The notes under the pieces: model-generated | Databases searched by the model: none | Told to the model about the DNA's origin: nothing | The model's input: only the letters and a program-made list of their open reading frames with translations | From: CAYVMP01 sp964452635 | GTDB lineage: Bacteria; Patescibacteriota; Minisyncoccia; Phycocordibacterales; DATDWN01 | Direction: 5' to 3' | DNA: 6,871 nt | Assembly: GCA_964452635.1 (NCBI GenBank) | Contig: CAYVMP010000027.1 | Coordinates: forward strand, 1-6,871 | Made by a program: the position numbers and the translations under genes | Part shown: positions 1 through 6,216 of the stretch, piece after piece | How positions within the stretch are numbered: position 1 is the first letter of the stretch | Layout of the letters: every line of letters begins with the position of its first letter

Positions 1-1050
1 GGTTTTTTGATATTCGCATCTGCTTCGCTCGGTTTGCTCTCTAAGCAGGCAATCAAATATTCAAACGTTGCATTCAATCAAACATTTTTCGGTTTATTTC
101 TCGGATCCCTCTGTGCACTCATTACTGTCAATATTGATTACAAACTATATCGAAAATATTCACTCTATATTTTCCTCGCGTCGATTGTTGCAACTCTCTG
201 TGTGTTCGTGCCCCATATTGGGGTATCACATGGTGGTGCTGCACGATGGATTTATCTCGGACCACTCTCATTTCAACCATCCGAGCTTCTAAAAATAGGG
301 TTCATTATGTATCTTTCGGCATGGATGTCGAAGGTGAAGGACAAAGCTCAAACAATCCAATATGGACTCGTACCGTTTAGTATTCTCACTGGATTGGTCG
401 GATTGATCCTCCTCAAACAGCCGGACACCGACACGTTTCTCATTACTGTCTTTGCTGGGTTGGCGATCTACCTGACTGCTGGGGGTCGATGGAAATATAT
501 TTTTATAATCGGAACTATTGGTCTCGTCGGTCTTGGATTAATTGCGTACGAGCGACCATATGTCATGAATCGCATCAATACATTCCTCCATCCTGCCGAG
601 AATGCACTCGGAAGTGGGTATCAAATCCAACAATCACTTATCGCTATTGGTTCTGGTGGTGCAACTGGAAGGGGATTTGGTCAGAGTATTCAAAAATTCA
701 ATTTCCTTCCCGAGCCAATTGGTGACTCTATATTTGCGGTTGCTGGAGAAGAATTCGGTTTCTTTGGTACCGTTTTTCTCATACTTTTGTTTATATTTTT
801 TGCCTTTCGAGGTCTCAAAATAGCCAGTCGGGTGCCCGACAGCTTCGGTAGACTAATGGTGGTCGGAATTGTTATACTCATAGTATCCCAAGCGTTTGTA
901 AATATTGGCGCTATGGTAGGGGTTTTGCCATTGTCGGGGATCACACTTCCATTTGTAAGTCATGGGGGAACTGCATTGTTTATGACCCTTGCAGAAGTCG
1001 GGATTATCCTCAATATATCCAAATCAGCAAAACCAACTAAAAAAACATAA
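1..1050 (+). CDS. ftsW: FtsW-type peptidoglycan glycosyltransferase (SEDS family), 5' end missing
   Basis: SEDS-family membrane enzyme that polymerises lipid II into glycan strands at the division site. The frame is open from base 1; the first visible residues, GFLIFASAS, match the SEDS first-helix motif (G-x-x-x-YSAS type), so the true start lies upstream and the TTG at 7 is not a real start. Residue numbers here count from base 7. Hydrophobic segments lie near 25-42, 52-69, 94-106, 120-137, 143-157, 163-180, 250-268, 284-308 and 320-336. Family motifs are GAARWIYLGPLSFQPSE (77-93), the long loop with GSGYQIQQS (202-210), FLPEPIGDSIFAVAGEE (233-249) and LPFVSHGGT (314-322). Asp240 aligns with the catalytic aspartate described for RodA/FtsW. 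The stop is 6 bases before murG; the pairing with murG favours FtsW over RodA, which cannot be excluded from motifs alone. Confidence 0.92.
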   Translation, partial: GFLIFASASLGLLSKQAIKYSNVAFNQTFFGLFLGSLCALITVNIDYKLYRKYSLYIFLASIVATLCVFVPHIGVSHGGAARWIYLGPLSFQPSELLKIGFIMYLSAWMSKVKDKAQTIQYGLVPFSILTGLVGLILLKQPDTDTFLITVFAGLAIYLTAGGRWKYIFIIGTIGLVGLGLIAYERPYVMNRINTFLHPAENALGSGYQIQQSLIAIGSGGATGRGFGQSIQKFNFLPEPIGDSIFAVAGEEFGFFGTVFLILLFIFFAFRGLKIASRVPDSFGRLMVVGIVILIVSQAFVNIGAMVGVLPLSGITLPFVSHGGTALFMTLAEVGIILNISKSAKPTKKT

Positions 1051-1056
1051 ATTCTC

Positions 1057-2187
1057 ATGAAAATTCTACTCACAGGTGGTGGCACAGGCGGGCATTTCTA
1101 TCCTATTATCGCTATTGCTGAACAGATTAATCTTCTCGTGAAAGAAAATCATCTGCTCTCACCACAACTCTATTACATGTCATCTGAACCATACAATGAA
1201 GGCCTTTTGTATGAGAAAAATATAATCTTTAAACCAGTAACGAGTGGCAAAATCCGCACGTATTTTTCGATCCTTAATTTTTTTGATTTATTTAAAATTG
1301 TATGGGGAGCGGTGACTGCTGTGTGGAAAATATATTGGCTGTATCCAGATGTGATTTTTGGTAAGGGTGGATACGCCAGTTTTCCTGCTCTATTTGCCGG
1401 AAGGATTCTTCGTATACCGGTCATCATACATGAATCGGATACTGTCCCCGGTCGTGTGAACGCATGGGCTGGTAAATTTGCACGACGTATCGCACTGTCA
1501 TACGCAGATGGAGCAAAATATTTTCCTGCTGGTAAAACAGCCTACACAGGGAATCCAATTCGCAAGGAGATTGAAGATCCTCTCTCTGTGGGAGCACATG
1601 AGTTTCTGCATCTCGATAAAAATATTCCAACGATATTCATTCTCGGTGGTTCTCAGGGTGCTCGTCTCATTAATGACTGTGTACTTGATTCACTGCCAGA
1701 GCTTGTAAAGAAATTTCAGATTATTCACCAAGTTGGTCGAAAAAATATCAAAGTTATCGAAGAAACACGCGATGTTATATTGCATAACAATATCTACAAG
1801 GATAGATACAAACCGTTTGACTATCTCAATCTTCTTTCGTTGAGAATGTCTGCGGGGGCATCTGACATTATTGTTTCTCGTGCGGGATCGACTATTTTTG
1901 AGATTGCATCATGGGGCAAACCAAGTATTATTATCCCGATTACAAACTCAAACGGTGACCATCAACGTCAAAATGCATACGCATATGCTCGTACTGGCGC
2001 ATGTAGTGTTATCGAGGAGAAAAATCTAACATCGCATATTCTCGTTTCAGAAATCGAGCGCCTTGTTTCTGATACACAAAGCAAGGAGAAAATGGGTATC
2101 GCTGCAAAAGCATTTGCACGTAAGGATTCTGCGCGATTGATTGCTGAGGAGATTCTGTCTATCGCACTCTCTAATGAAAAGAAATAA
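1057..2187 (+). CDS. murG: UDP-GlcNAc:undecaprenyl-pyrophosphoryl-MurNAc-pentapeptide GlcNAc transferase MurG
   Basis: MurG adds GlcNAc to lipid I to give lipid II on the cytoplasmic face of the membrane, directly upstream of FtsW's reaction. The 376-residue length is normal to slightly long for the family. It has the GT-B two-domain layout. N-terminal motifs are GGGTGGH (7-13), FGKGGYASFPA (101-111), HESD (125-128) and TGNPIR (164-169). C-terminal motifs are GGSQGA (197-202), SRAGSTIFE (274-282) and GDHQRQNA (300-307), which form the UDP-GlcNAc pocket in known MurG proteins. The ATG at 1057 places the glycine-rich loop seven residues in, as expected, so the start is secure. No Shine-Dalgarno sequence is visible before it, so translation is probably coupled to ftsW, which ends 6 bases upstream. 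All key motifs are intact. Confidence 0.97.
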   Translation: MKILLTGGGTGGHFYPIIAIAEQINLLVKENHLLSPQLYYMSSEPYNEGLLYEKNIIFKPVTSGKIRTYFSILNFFDLFKIVWGAVTAVWKIYWLYPDVIFGKGGYASFPALFAGRILRIPVIIHESDTVPGRVNAWAGKFARRIALSYADGAKYFPAGKTAYTGNPIRKEIEDPLSVGAHEFLHLDKNIPTIFILGGSQGARLINDCVLDSLPELVKKFQIIHQVGRKNIKVIEETRDVILHNNIYKDRYKPFDYLNLLSLRMSAGASDIIVSRAGSTIFEIASWGKPSIIIPITNSNGDHQRQNAYAYARTGACSVIEEKNLTSHILVSEIERLVSDTQSKEKMGIAAKAFARKDSARLIAEEILSIALSNEKK

Positions 2188-2188
2188 T

Positions 2189-3667
2189 ATGAGTGAATCA
2201 TCTCAGAAAAAAATAGTGACACGATTTGCACCATCACCGACGGGCATGATGCATGTTGGTGGTGTTCGTACAGCGCTCTATGCATGGTTGCTTGCCCGAA
2301 AGCACGCCGGCCAGTTTATTTTAAGAATTGAAGATACAGACAAAGAACGAGAAGTTGCGGGGTCGATTGATCACATCATCGAGTCGCTCACGTGGCTCGG
2401 TATAACATGGGATCAAGGACCTGTATGTGGTGGCGTTCATGCACCGTATATTCAGTCTGAGCGTCTTGCTATATATCGGACGTATGCACAAACACTCATT
2501 ACCAAAGGCTATGCGTACCCAGATCCCTACACAGAAGAAGAAATCGAACAATTTAGAAAAAAAGCTGAGGAAGAAAATAAACCATTTCTGTTTCGAGAGT
2601 ATCGACCAGAGTCTTTCTCAGAATGGGATGGGACAAAACCTCTTCGGTTTAAAGTTCCTGAACTCAAACGATATACATGGAATGATCTCGTGTGGGGAGA
2701 GCTTTCTGCGGGCGAAGAAGCTCTCGATGATTTCATATTGATCAAAAGTGATGGATATCCGACGTATAACTTCGCACATATAGTAGATGATATAGAAATG
2801 GAAGTAACTCATGTGATGCGTGGGCAGGAGTTTATTTCATCTACTCCTAAGTTTCTCTCGGTATATGAAGCACTCGGAGTAGAGCCTCCTTTTTTTGCTA
2901 CACTTCCTCCGATTATGGCACCGGATGGCAAGAAAAAACTCGGAAAAAGAGACGGTGCAAAGGATATTTTAGAATATAGAAATGAGGGATATCTACCGGA
3001 AACAATGATTAATTTCCTTGCGTTTCTTGGATGGAACCCCGGTGATGACCGTGATGTGTTGAGCCGTGAAGAGCTCATCGAAGCATTTTCAGTTGAGAAG
3101 ATTCAACGATCAGGAGCACAACTCAATGAACAGAAACTTCTGTGGCTTAATAAAGAACACCTCAAGCGTCTTCCAGAGAGTACTCGTAATGCAATGCTTG
3201 TAGAACGTCTACAGAGTAATCCACTCATACATGCATCAGGAAAAGTTAACGATACACAGTTTATTTCAAAAATACTTCCGATACTTTTTGATCGCATATC
3301 AACATGGGGTGATGTGGATGTTGCAGTAAGGGAAGGGGAGTTTGATTATTTTTTTAATCAACCTCTCTTTGATATGGCTATGCTCTCATGGAAAGGGGAG
3401 TCCCCTACAGAAGAGATTAAAAAACATCTCTCGTATGTCGAGAAAATGCTCTCTGAGGCTTCAGTCGACAAATTTACAGATGTAGAATCAATCAAATCTC
3501 TTATATTTGACTATGCAACAGAAGTTGGTAGAGGTCAAGTATTATGGCCGTTACGAGTTGCCCTGTCTGGGCGTGAGAAAAGTCCTGATCCGTTTACTCT
3601 CATGTATATTCTCGGTAAGGATGAGTCAGTTATCCGTATTCAGAATGCATTGAAAAAGTTGCAGTAG
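2189..3667 (+). CDS. gltX: Glutamyl-tRNA synthetase (class I), zinc-free type
   Basis: Charges tRNA with glutamate in the cytoplasm. Starting at the ATG at 2189, one base after the murG stop, the protein has 492 residues. Visible motifs are FAPSPTG (13-19), a HIGH-type HVGG (22-25), IEDTD (47-51), SDGYPTYNFAHIVDD (187-201), RGQEFISSTPK (211-221), a KMSKS-type KLGKR (250-254) and the C-terminal anticodon-binding signature PLRVALSG (454-461). The frame is open further upstream, with an ATG at 2174 and an open stretch to 2141 inside murG; 2189 is preferred because family homology begins right after it. No good Shine-Dalgarno site is present. The segment where the E. coli enzyme carries zinc-binding cysteines reads GYAYPDPYTEEE, so a zinc knuckle is absent. 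Whether the enzyme also charges tRNA-Gln cannot be judged from this window. Confidence 0.96.
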   Translation: MSESSQKKIVTRFAPSPTGMMHVGGVRTALYAWLLARKHAGQFILRIEDTDKEREVAGSIDHIIESLTWLGITWDQGPVCGGVHAPYIQSERLAIYRTYAQTLITKGYAYPDPYTEEEIEQFRKKAEEENKPFLFREYRPESFSEWDGTKPLRFKVPELKRYTWNDLVWGELSAGEEALDDFILIKSDGYPTYNFAHIVDDIEMEVTHVMRGQEFISSTPKFLSVYEALGVEPPFFATLPPIMAPDGKKKLGKRDGAKDILEYRNEGYLPETMINFLAFLGWNPGDDRDVLSREELIEAFSVEKIQRSGAQLNEQKLLWLNKEHLKRLPESTRNAMLVERLQSNPLIHASGKVNDTQFISKILPILFDRISTWGDVDVAVREGEFDYFFNQPLFDMAMLSWKGESPTEEIKKHLSYVEKMLSEASVDKFTDVESIKSLIFDYATEVGRGQVLWPLRVALSGREKSPDPFTLMYILGKDESVIRIQNALKKLQ

Positions 3668-3702
3668 TTGTTTGGTTACATTGAAATAAATACTTTTATA
3701 TA

Positions 3703-4974
3703 ATGTCTGTACGCTCACTATTTTTTGTATATATATTTGTGCTCGTGTTCTCGACGCCTTTTATTGTGTACGCAGATACGGCAGAAGAACTCAAAAATAA
3801 AATAGATGAACGAACAAATCAGATTCAACAACTTGAGAAACAAATACAAGAGTACAATACACAAGTAGATCAAGTCGGAAAAGAAGCAAAAACTCTTCAG
3901 TCAACTATCAAATCACTCGATTTAACTCAGAAGCGTCTTCAAACAGATCTGACACTGACTGATAGGAAGCTGAGCAAAACAACACTTACAATCGAGCAAC
4001 TGACAAATGAAATTGGTACTGCGATGGATCATATAGATACTAATAAAGAAGCCATTGCGTACAACATCCGAATGTCGGATGCTCTAGAACAGAAAGGAGT
4101 GTTTGAGCTCATTCTGTCAGGTAAAAATTTAACTGAAATATGGAACGATATTGAAAATATTCGAACAATACAAAAACACATAAAAGAAAAGACGGATGCA
4201 CTTCATGTCGAGACAAATGTCCTTACATCAAAGCAAGTTGAGTTACAGGATCAGAAGAAAAAACTGACTGGATACAAACAAGATCTCGCGGGTCAAAAAC
4301 AGGCGATTGAGGTTACAAAATCAGAGAAAGCAAACATTCTTGTTCAAACAAAAAATAAAGAGCAAGCATACAAAAAACTTATTGAAGTAACTGCTGCCCA
4401 AAAAGCGCAATTTGAAAGGGAAGTCTTTGATTACGAATCTCAACTCAAACTTGCCATTGATCCTACTAAATACCCAGAAGGTCAACATGGAATCCTTTCG
4501 TGGCCACTTGATACTGTTCGAGTCACTCAATTATTTGGAAAAACAGTTGGAGCAGAGAAACTATACGTCTCAGGTTCTCACAACGGTGTAGACTTTGGTG
4601 CTAAAGTTGGCACACGAGTCAAAAATGTATTAAGTGGAACAGTTGTTGGAACTGGTAATACTGATATGTATTCAGGATGCTATTCGTTTGGTAAATGGGT
4701 CATGGTTAGACACAATAACGGTCTCTCAACCATCTACGGACATCTCTCGGTGATTAGTGTAGTGCAGGGTCAGGTACTTGGCACCGGTGATCTCATCGGA
4801 TATAGCGGAAATACGGGATATTCAACAGGTCCACATCTTCATATCAGTGTATACGCAACTCAAGGTGTCAGAATCGAGCAATTCGTAAACAGTCGAGGAT
4901 GCAAACAAGCAATCATACCGTTGGCAGATATTAAAGCATATCTCGATCCAATGTTATATTTTCCCGCTCAGTAA
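3703..4974 (+). CDS. Secreted coiled-coil M23 (LytM-type) murein endopeptidase, EnvC/CwlO-like architecture
   Basis: Probable exported peptidoglycan hydrolase. Residues 1-24 form a signal peptide or membrane anchor with a plausible cleavage after VYA. Residues 26-245 are heptad-like coiled coil rich in K, E and Q, including a central stretch (131-158, KGVFELILSGKN onward) that resembles the restraining helix region of EnvC/CwlO-type proteins. The M23 domain occupies about 262-390. The metal and catalytic residues look intact: His293 and Asp297 (HNGVD), His347 (YGHLS), and His378/His380 (GPHLH). In LytM-type enzymes these correspond to zinc ligands H293, D297 and H380 and catalytic H347 and H378. 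Intact residues suggest an active enzyme, not an EnvC-like amidase activator that has lost catalysis. Two cysteines, C326 and C400, may pair outside the membrane. The start lacks a Shine-Dalgarno site and lies 35 bases after gltX, so it is probably cotranscribed with it. Confidence 0.93.
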   Translation: MSVRSLFFVYIFVLVFSTPFIVYADTAEELKNKIDERTNQIQQLEKQIQEYNTQVDQVGKEAKTLQSTIKSLDLTQKRLQTDLTLTDRKLSKTTLTIEQLTNEIGTAMDHIDTNKEAIAYNIRMSDALEQKGVFELILSGKNLTEIWNDIENIRTIQKHIKEKTDALHVETNVLTSKQVELQDQKKKLTGYKQDLAGQKQAIEVTKSEKANILVQTKNKEQAYKKLIEVTAAQKAQFEREVFDYESQLKLAIDPTKYPEGQHGILSWPLDTVRVTQLFGKTVGAEKLYVSGSHNGVDFGAKVGTRVKNVLSGTVVGTGNTDMYSGCYSFGKWVMVRHNNGLSTIYGHLSVISVVQGQVLGTGDLIGYSGNTGYSTGPHLHISVYATQGVRIEQFVNSRGCKQAIIPLADIKAYLDPMLYFPAQ

Positions 4975-4991
4975 TTTTGCTGGCATAAAAG

Positions 4992-5020
4992 GGAAGTAAC
5001 TTTCCAATTTAATTTTTTTT
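4992..5020 (+). terminator. Weak candidate intrinsic terminator after the M23 gene
   Basis: A short hairpin, GGAAG (4992-4996) pairing with TTTCC (5001-5005) around the loop TAAC with one G-T wobble, is followed after a few bases by eight T residues (5013-5020). It sits 17 bases after the M23 stop, where the end of the cell-wall operon is expected. The stem is only five pairs and is not GC-rich, and the T-run is separated from it by seven bases, so it may be inefficient or accidental. Confidence 0.35.
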
Positions 5021-5048
5021 GATGGTTTGAATTAATATATAGGAATAA

Positions 5049-5138
5049 AAGAGTACTGTATGTCGTAAAAGATATATTGTGCGACATAGATACCTTAGGT
5101 CCCCTGCATAGGGGCCTTAGGTATCTACTAGTACTCTT
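5049..5138. repeat. Nested inverted repeats foldable as a three-way junction
   Basis: Three inverted repeats fit together without conflict. The outer stem is AAGAGTACT (5049-5057) with AGTACTCTT (5130-5138), nine perfect pairs. Inside it, TATGTCGTA (5059-5067) pairs with TGCGACATA (5080-5088) with one T-G wobble and a 12-base loop. Adjacent to that, the arm starting AGATACCT (5088-5095) pairs with AGGTATCT (5119-5126), then after a T-T mismatch AGG with CCT, a bulged T at 5100, and CCCC (5101-5104) with GGGG (5111-5114) around the loop TGCATA. Only a few unpaired bases lie between the helices. A1 at 5088 is shared by two stems, so one stem loses its last pair. No T-run follows. It could be a structured RNA, a repeat element of the REP type or a DNA cruciform site; strand and function are unknown. 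Confidence 0.6.
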
Positions 5139-5182
5139 GTAGTGCGACATAGACATGGTATGTATAGAGCCGTCCCCTGCAT
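5079..5182. repeat. Two copies of a bipartite direct repeat
   Basis: The 12-base motif GTGCGACATAGA occurs at 5079-5090 and 5142-5153, and the 11-base motif GTCCCCTGCAT occurs at 5099-5109 and 5172-5182, in the same order and orientation. The gap between the two motifs is 8 bases in the first copy and 18 in the second. The first copy forms part of the hairpins described for 5049-5138; the second lacks the GGGG partner that closes the CCCC stem. A shorter direct repeat, CCTTAGGT, lies at 5093-5100 and 5115-5122 inside the main hairpin. This looks like a duplicated element that has diverged or a two-part recognition site. No open reading frame covering it is convincing. Confidence 0.65.
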
Positions 5183-5236
5183 GATAATACTTCAGTAAAA
5201 ATAATTTTGAATAGGCTGTATAAATATAAATCTTAT

Positions 5237-5272
5237 AAAAAATTGGCCTGAGGGGGTTATCCCCTTCAGGCC
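5237..5272 (-). terminator. Intrinsic terminator of the minus-strand gene
   Basis: GGCCTGAGGGGG (5245-5256) pairs with CCCCTTCAGGCC (5261-5272) in a 12-pair, GC-rich stem with one G-T wobble and the loop TTAT on the plus strand. Read on the minus strand, the stem is followed at once by AATTTTTT (5244 down to 5237). It starts 6 bases after the TGA stop of the minus-strand gene. On the plus strand no T-run follows the stem, so it acts in one direction only. Confidence 0.9.
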
Positions 5273-5278
5273 ACGGTC

Positions 5279-6019
5279 TCACTCACTTCTTTTCTTATCC
5301 ACGTCTTCAAAAGAAATCTCGGGCAAACCAATTGGTGATGGTTCTTTCCCAAATGGATCGATACCAACCACCGTCAGATATGCGACGGTGATTTCTTCTG
5401 GTGTTGATGTTGCTTTTATGCAAACACGGACCGGAAGATTCCGTACACTGTCCATTCCTTGGATTGCACTAGGCAGATTCTGTTCCCGATCACACTCATT
5501 GAGTGTCCAGAGTACTTTGTCACGAGCAAACTCTGTGTAACGATCTGCCGCAAACTCTGAAATATCATTGCGGATATTAATTCCCCCGCCGAAGAGATTC
5601 CATCTATTAATCACTTCTTGAACCTTCGGTGCATTTGTACGAGCATGGTTCAGTGATTCTTCAATGTCTCGGTACCACAGGTGTGGGTACTCGAGCACCA
5701 CACGCAGGAAATAGATGTACGCGTGGTAATTCTCTCGCTCAGTGACAATGGCTAAGTGTAGCAACTGTCGTATGAACAGCATTCCATACCGTCGCATAAA
5801 CTCGCCTGCCTCGCATACCACATTCTCGTGGGTGAACGGTGGTACTCGATCGTATGCACCAAGCGCATTGAGACAAATCCGCACCAATCCCGTTGACAGT
5901 CGGCTGATATATTTATTCTCATCCGACATCAAACCATCATTATTTCTTTTTTGCCACAGGTCGGCCACTTCTGCAAGAGAAGCAGTGAAATTCAAAACAG
6001 CAAATCTGCTGGTAGACAT
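5279..6019 (-). CDS. Protein of unknown function, 246 residues
   Basis: I do not recognise this protein. It is soluble in appearance, with no signal peptide and no clear membrane segment. Residues 1-180 look mostly helical and are rich in aromatic and charged residues, for example LLHLAIVTERENYHAYIYFL (86-105) and YPHLWYRDIEESLNH (111-125), followed by a glycine patch FGGG (143-146). Residues 195-222 look like two or three beta strands (LPVRVCIKA, ITVAYLTVVGI), and the last 25 residues are proline-rich then acidic and basic. There are four cysteines, at 49, 69, 176 and 200, with no metal-site spacing. The ATG at 6019 is preceded by AAGGTGG four bases upstream, and a promoter and terminator flank the gene, so it is a single-gene transcript. 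Spot counts give 28 and 31 G+C per 60 bases here (5701-5760, 5821-5880) against 17 in two lines of the core block. It is divergent from the XRE gene, which may regulate it. Confidence 0.85.
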   Translation of the reverse strand: MSTSRFAVLNFTASLAEVADLWQKRNNDGLMSDENKYISRLSTGLVRICLNALGAYDRVPPFTHENVVCEAGEFMRRYGMLFIRQLLHLAIVTERENYHAYIYFLRVVLEYPHLWYRDIEESLNHARTNAPKVQEVINRWNLFGGGINIRNDISEFAADRYTEFARDKVLWTLNECDREQNLPSAIQGMDSVRNLPVRVCIKATSTPEEITVAYLTVVGIDPFGKEPSPIGLPEISFEDVDKKRSE

Positions 6020-6023
6020 ATAA

Positions 6024-6030
6024 CCACCTT
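6024..6030 (-). promoter_or_regulatory. Shine-Dalgarno site of the minus-strand gene
   Basis: On the minus strand AAGGTGG precedes the ATG at 6019 with a four-base spacer (TTAT). It fixes the start of the 246-residue protein. It differs from the perfect AAGGAGG by one base. Confidence 0.75.
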
Positions 6031-6058
6031 TTCTTTCTAAGGGTTTTTAATGAACATT

Positions 6059-6092
6059 CTAGAACAAACCACACATGGTGGTAGAGATCTAG
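6059..6092. promoter_or_regulatory. Nested dyad in the leader of the minus-strand gene, candidate operator or hairpin
   Basis: CTAGA (6059-6063) is inverted at TCTAG (6088-6092), and inside it ACCAC (6068-6072) is inverted at GTGGT (6078-6082). The two dyads share a centre to within half a base. The 8-base palindrome TTCTAGAA (6057-6064), AGATCT (6085-6090) and ACCGGT (6094-6099) lie in or beside it. It sits between the predicted -10 element and the Shine-Dalgarno site of the minus-strand gene. It could be an operator for the neighbouring XRE protein or a leader RNA hairpin; this is inference. Confidence 0.4.
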
Positions 6093-6101
6093 CACCGGTT
6101 T

Positions 6102-6130
6102 ACATTAATATAATTATTCTATTCTGTCAA
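6102..6130 (-). promoter_or_regulatory. Candidate sigma-70-type promoter of the minus-strand gene
   Basis: Read on the minus strand, a perfect -35 TTGACA (6130-6125) is followed after 17 bases by TAATGT (6107-6102), a weak -10 that keeps the important first T, second A and last T. Transcription would start near 6095, leaving a leader of about 75 bases. The -35 overlaps the small dyad GTCA-A-TGAC (6126-6134). Confidence 0.5.
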
Positions 6131-6161
6131 TGACTCCAAGGTATTGAACCATTACGTTACG

Positions 6162-6190
6162 TTGACATTGCATATTTATTGTTTTAGTAT
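6162..6190 (+). promoter_or_regulatory. Strong sigma-70-type promoter of the XRE gene
   Basis: A perfect -35 TTGACA (6162-6167) and the -10 TAGTAT (6185-6190, five of six consensus bases) are separated by exactly 17 bases. Transcription would start near 6197, giving a leader of about 20 bases that holds little more than the Shine-Dalgarno site. The short repeat TTACG-TTACG (6152-6161) abuts the -35. Confidence 0.75.
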
Positions 6191-6203
6191 GAGTGTGGAA
6201 TTC

Positions 6204-6212
6204 AAAAGGAGG
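6204..6212 (+). promoter_or_regulatory. Shine-Dalgarno site of the XRE gene
   Basis: AAAAGGAGG, a perfect match to the anti-Shine-Dalgarno core, lies four bases before the ATG at 6217 and decides that start over the in-frame ATG at 6253. Confidence 0.85.
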
Positions 6213-6216
6213 ATTC

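Noticed and set aside
2141..2188. Upstream extension of gltX to 2141 or to the ATG at 2174.
   Set aside because: These residues lie within the end of murG, do not resemble the synthetase family, and the ATG at 2189 sits just before the conserved FAPSPTG segment.
3681..3704. TTGAAA and TATAAT before the M23 gene as a promoter.
   Set aside because: The spacing is only 12 bases and the TATAAT overlaps the ATG, so transcription would begin inside the gene.
5079..5182. CRISPR array or tRNA gene in the spacer repeats.
   Set aside because: There are only two diverged copies of short motifs with unequal spacing, and no cloverleaf with the T-loop signature or CCA-type acceptor stem can be drawn.
4968..5282. 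Minus-strand open frame of 104 codons across the spacer.
   Set aside because: It runs through the inverted repeats and the terminator, overlaps the end of the minus-strand gene, has no Shine-Dalgarno site and has low-complexity, non-protein-like composition.
5742..6023. Plus-strand open frame of 93 codons antisense to the unknown gene.
   Set aside because: It lies within the minus-strand gene, which has a promoter, Shine-Dalgarno site and terminator; the plus frame has none of these.
6052..6065. GAAC-AT-TCTAGAAC as a LexA box or heat-shock-like element.
   Set aside because: It does not match the Gram-positive LexA spacing (GAAC, four bases, GTTC), and alternating GAA/TTC units are a eukaryotic heat-shock signature with no bearing here.
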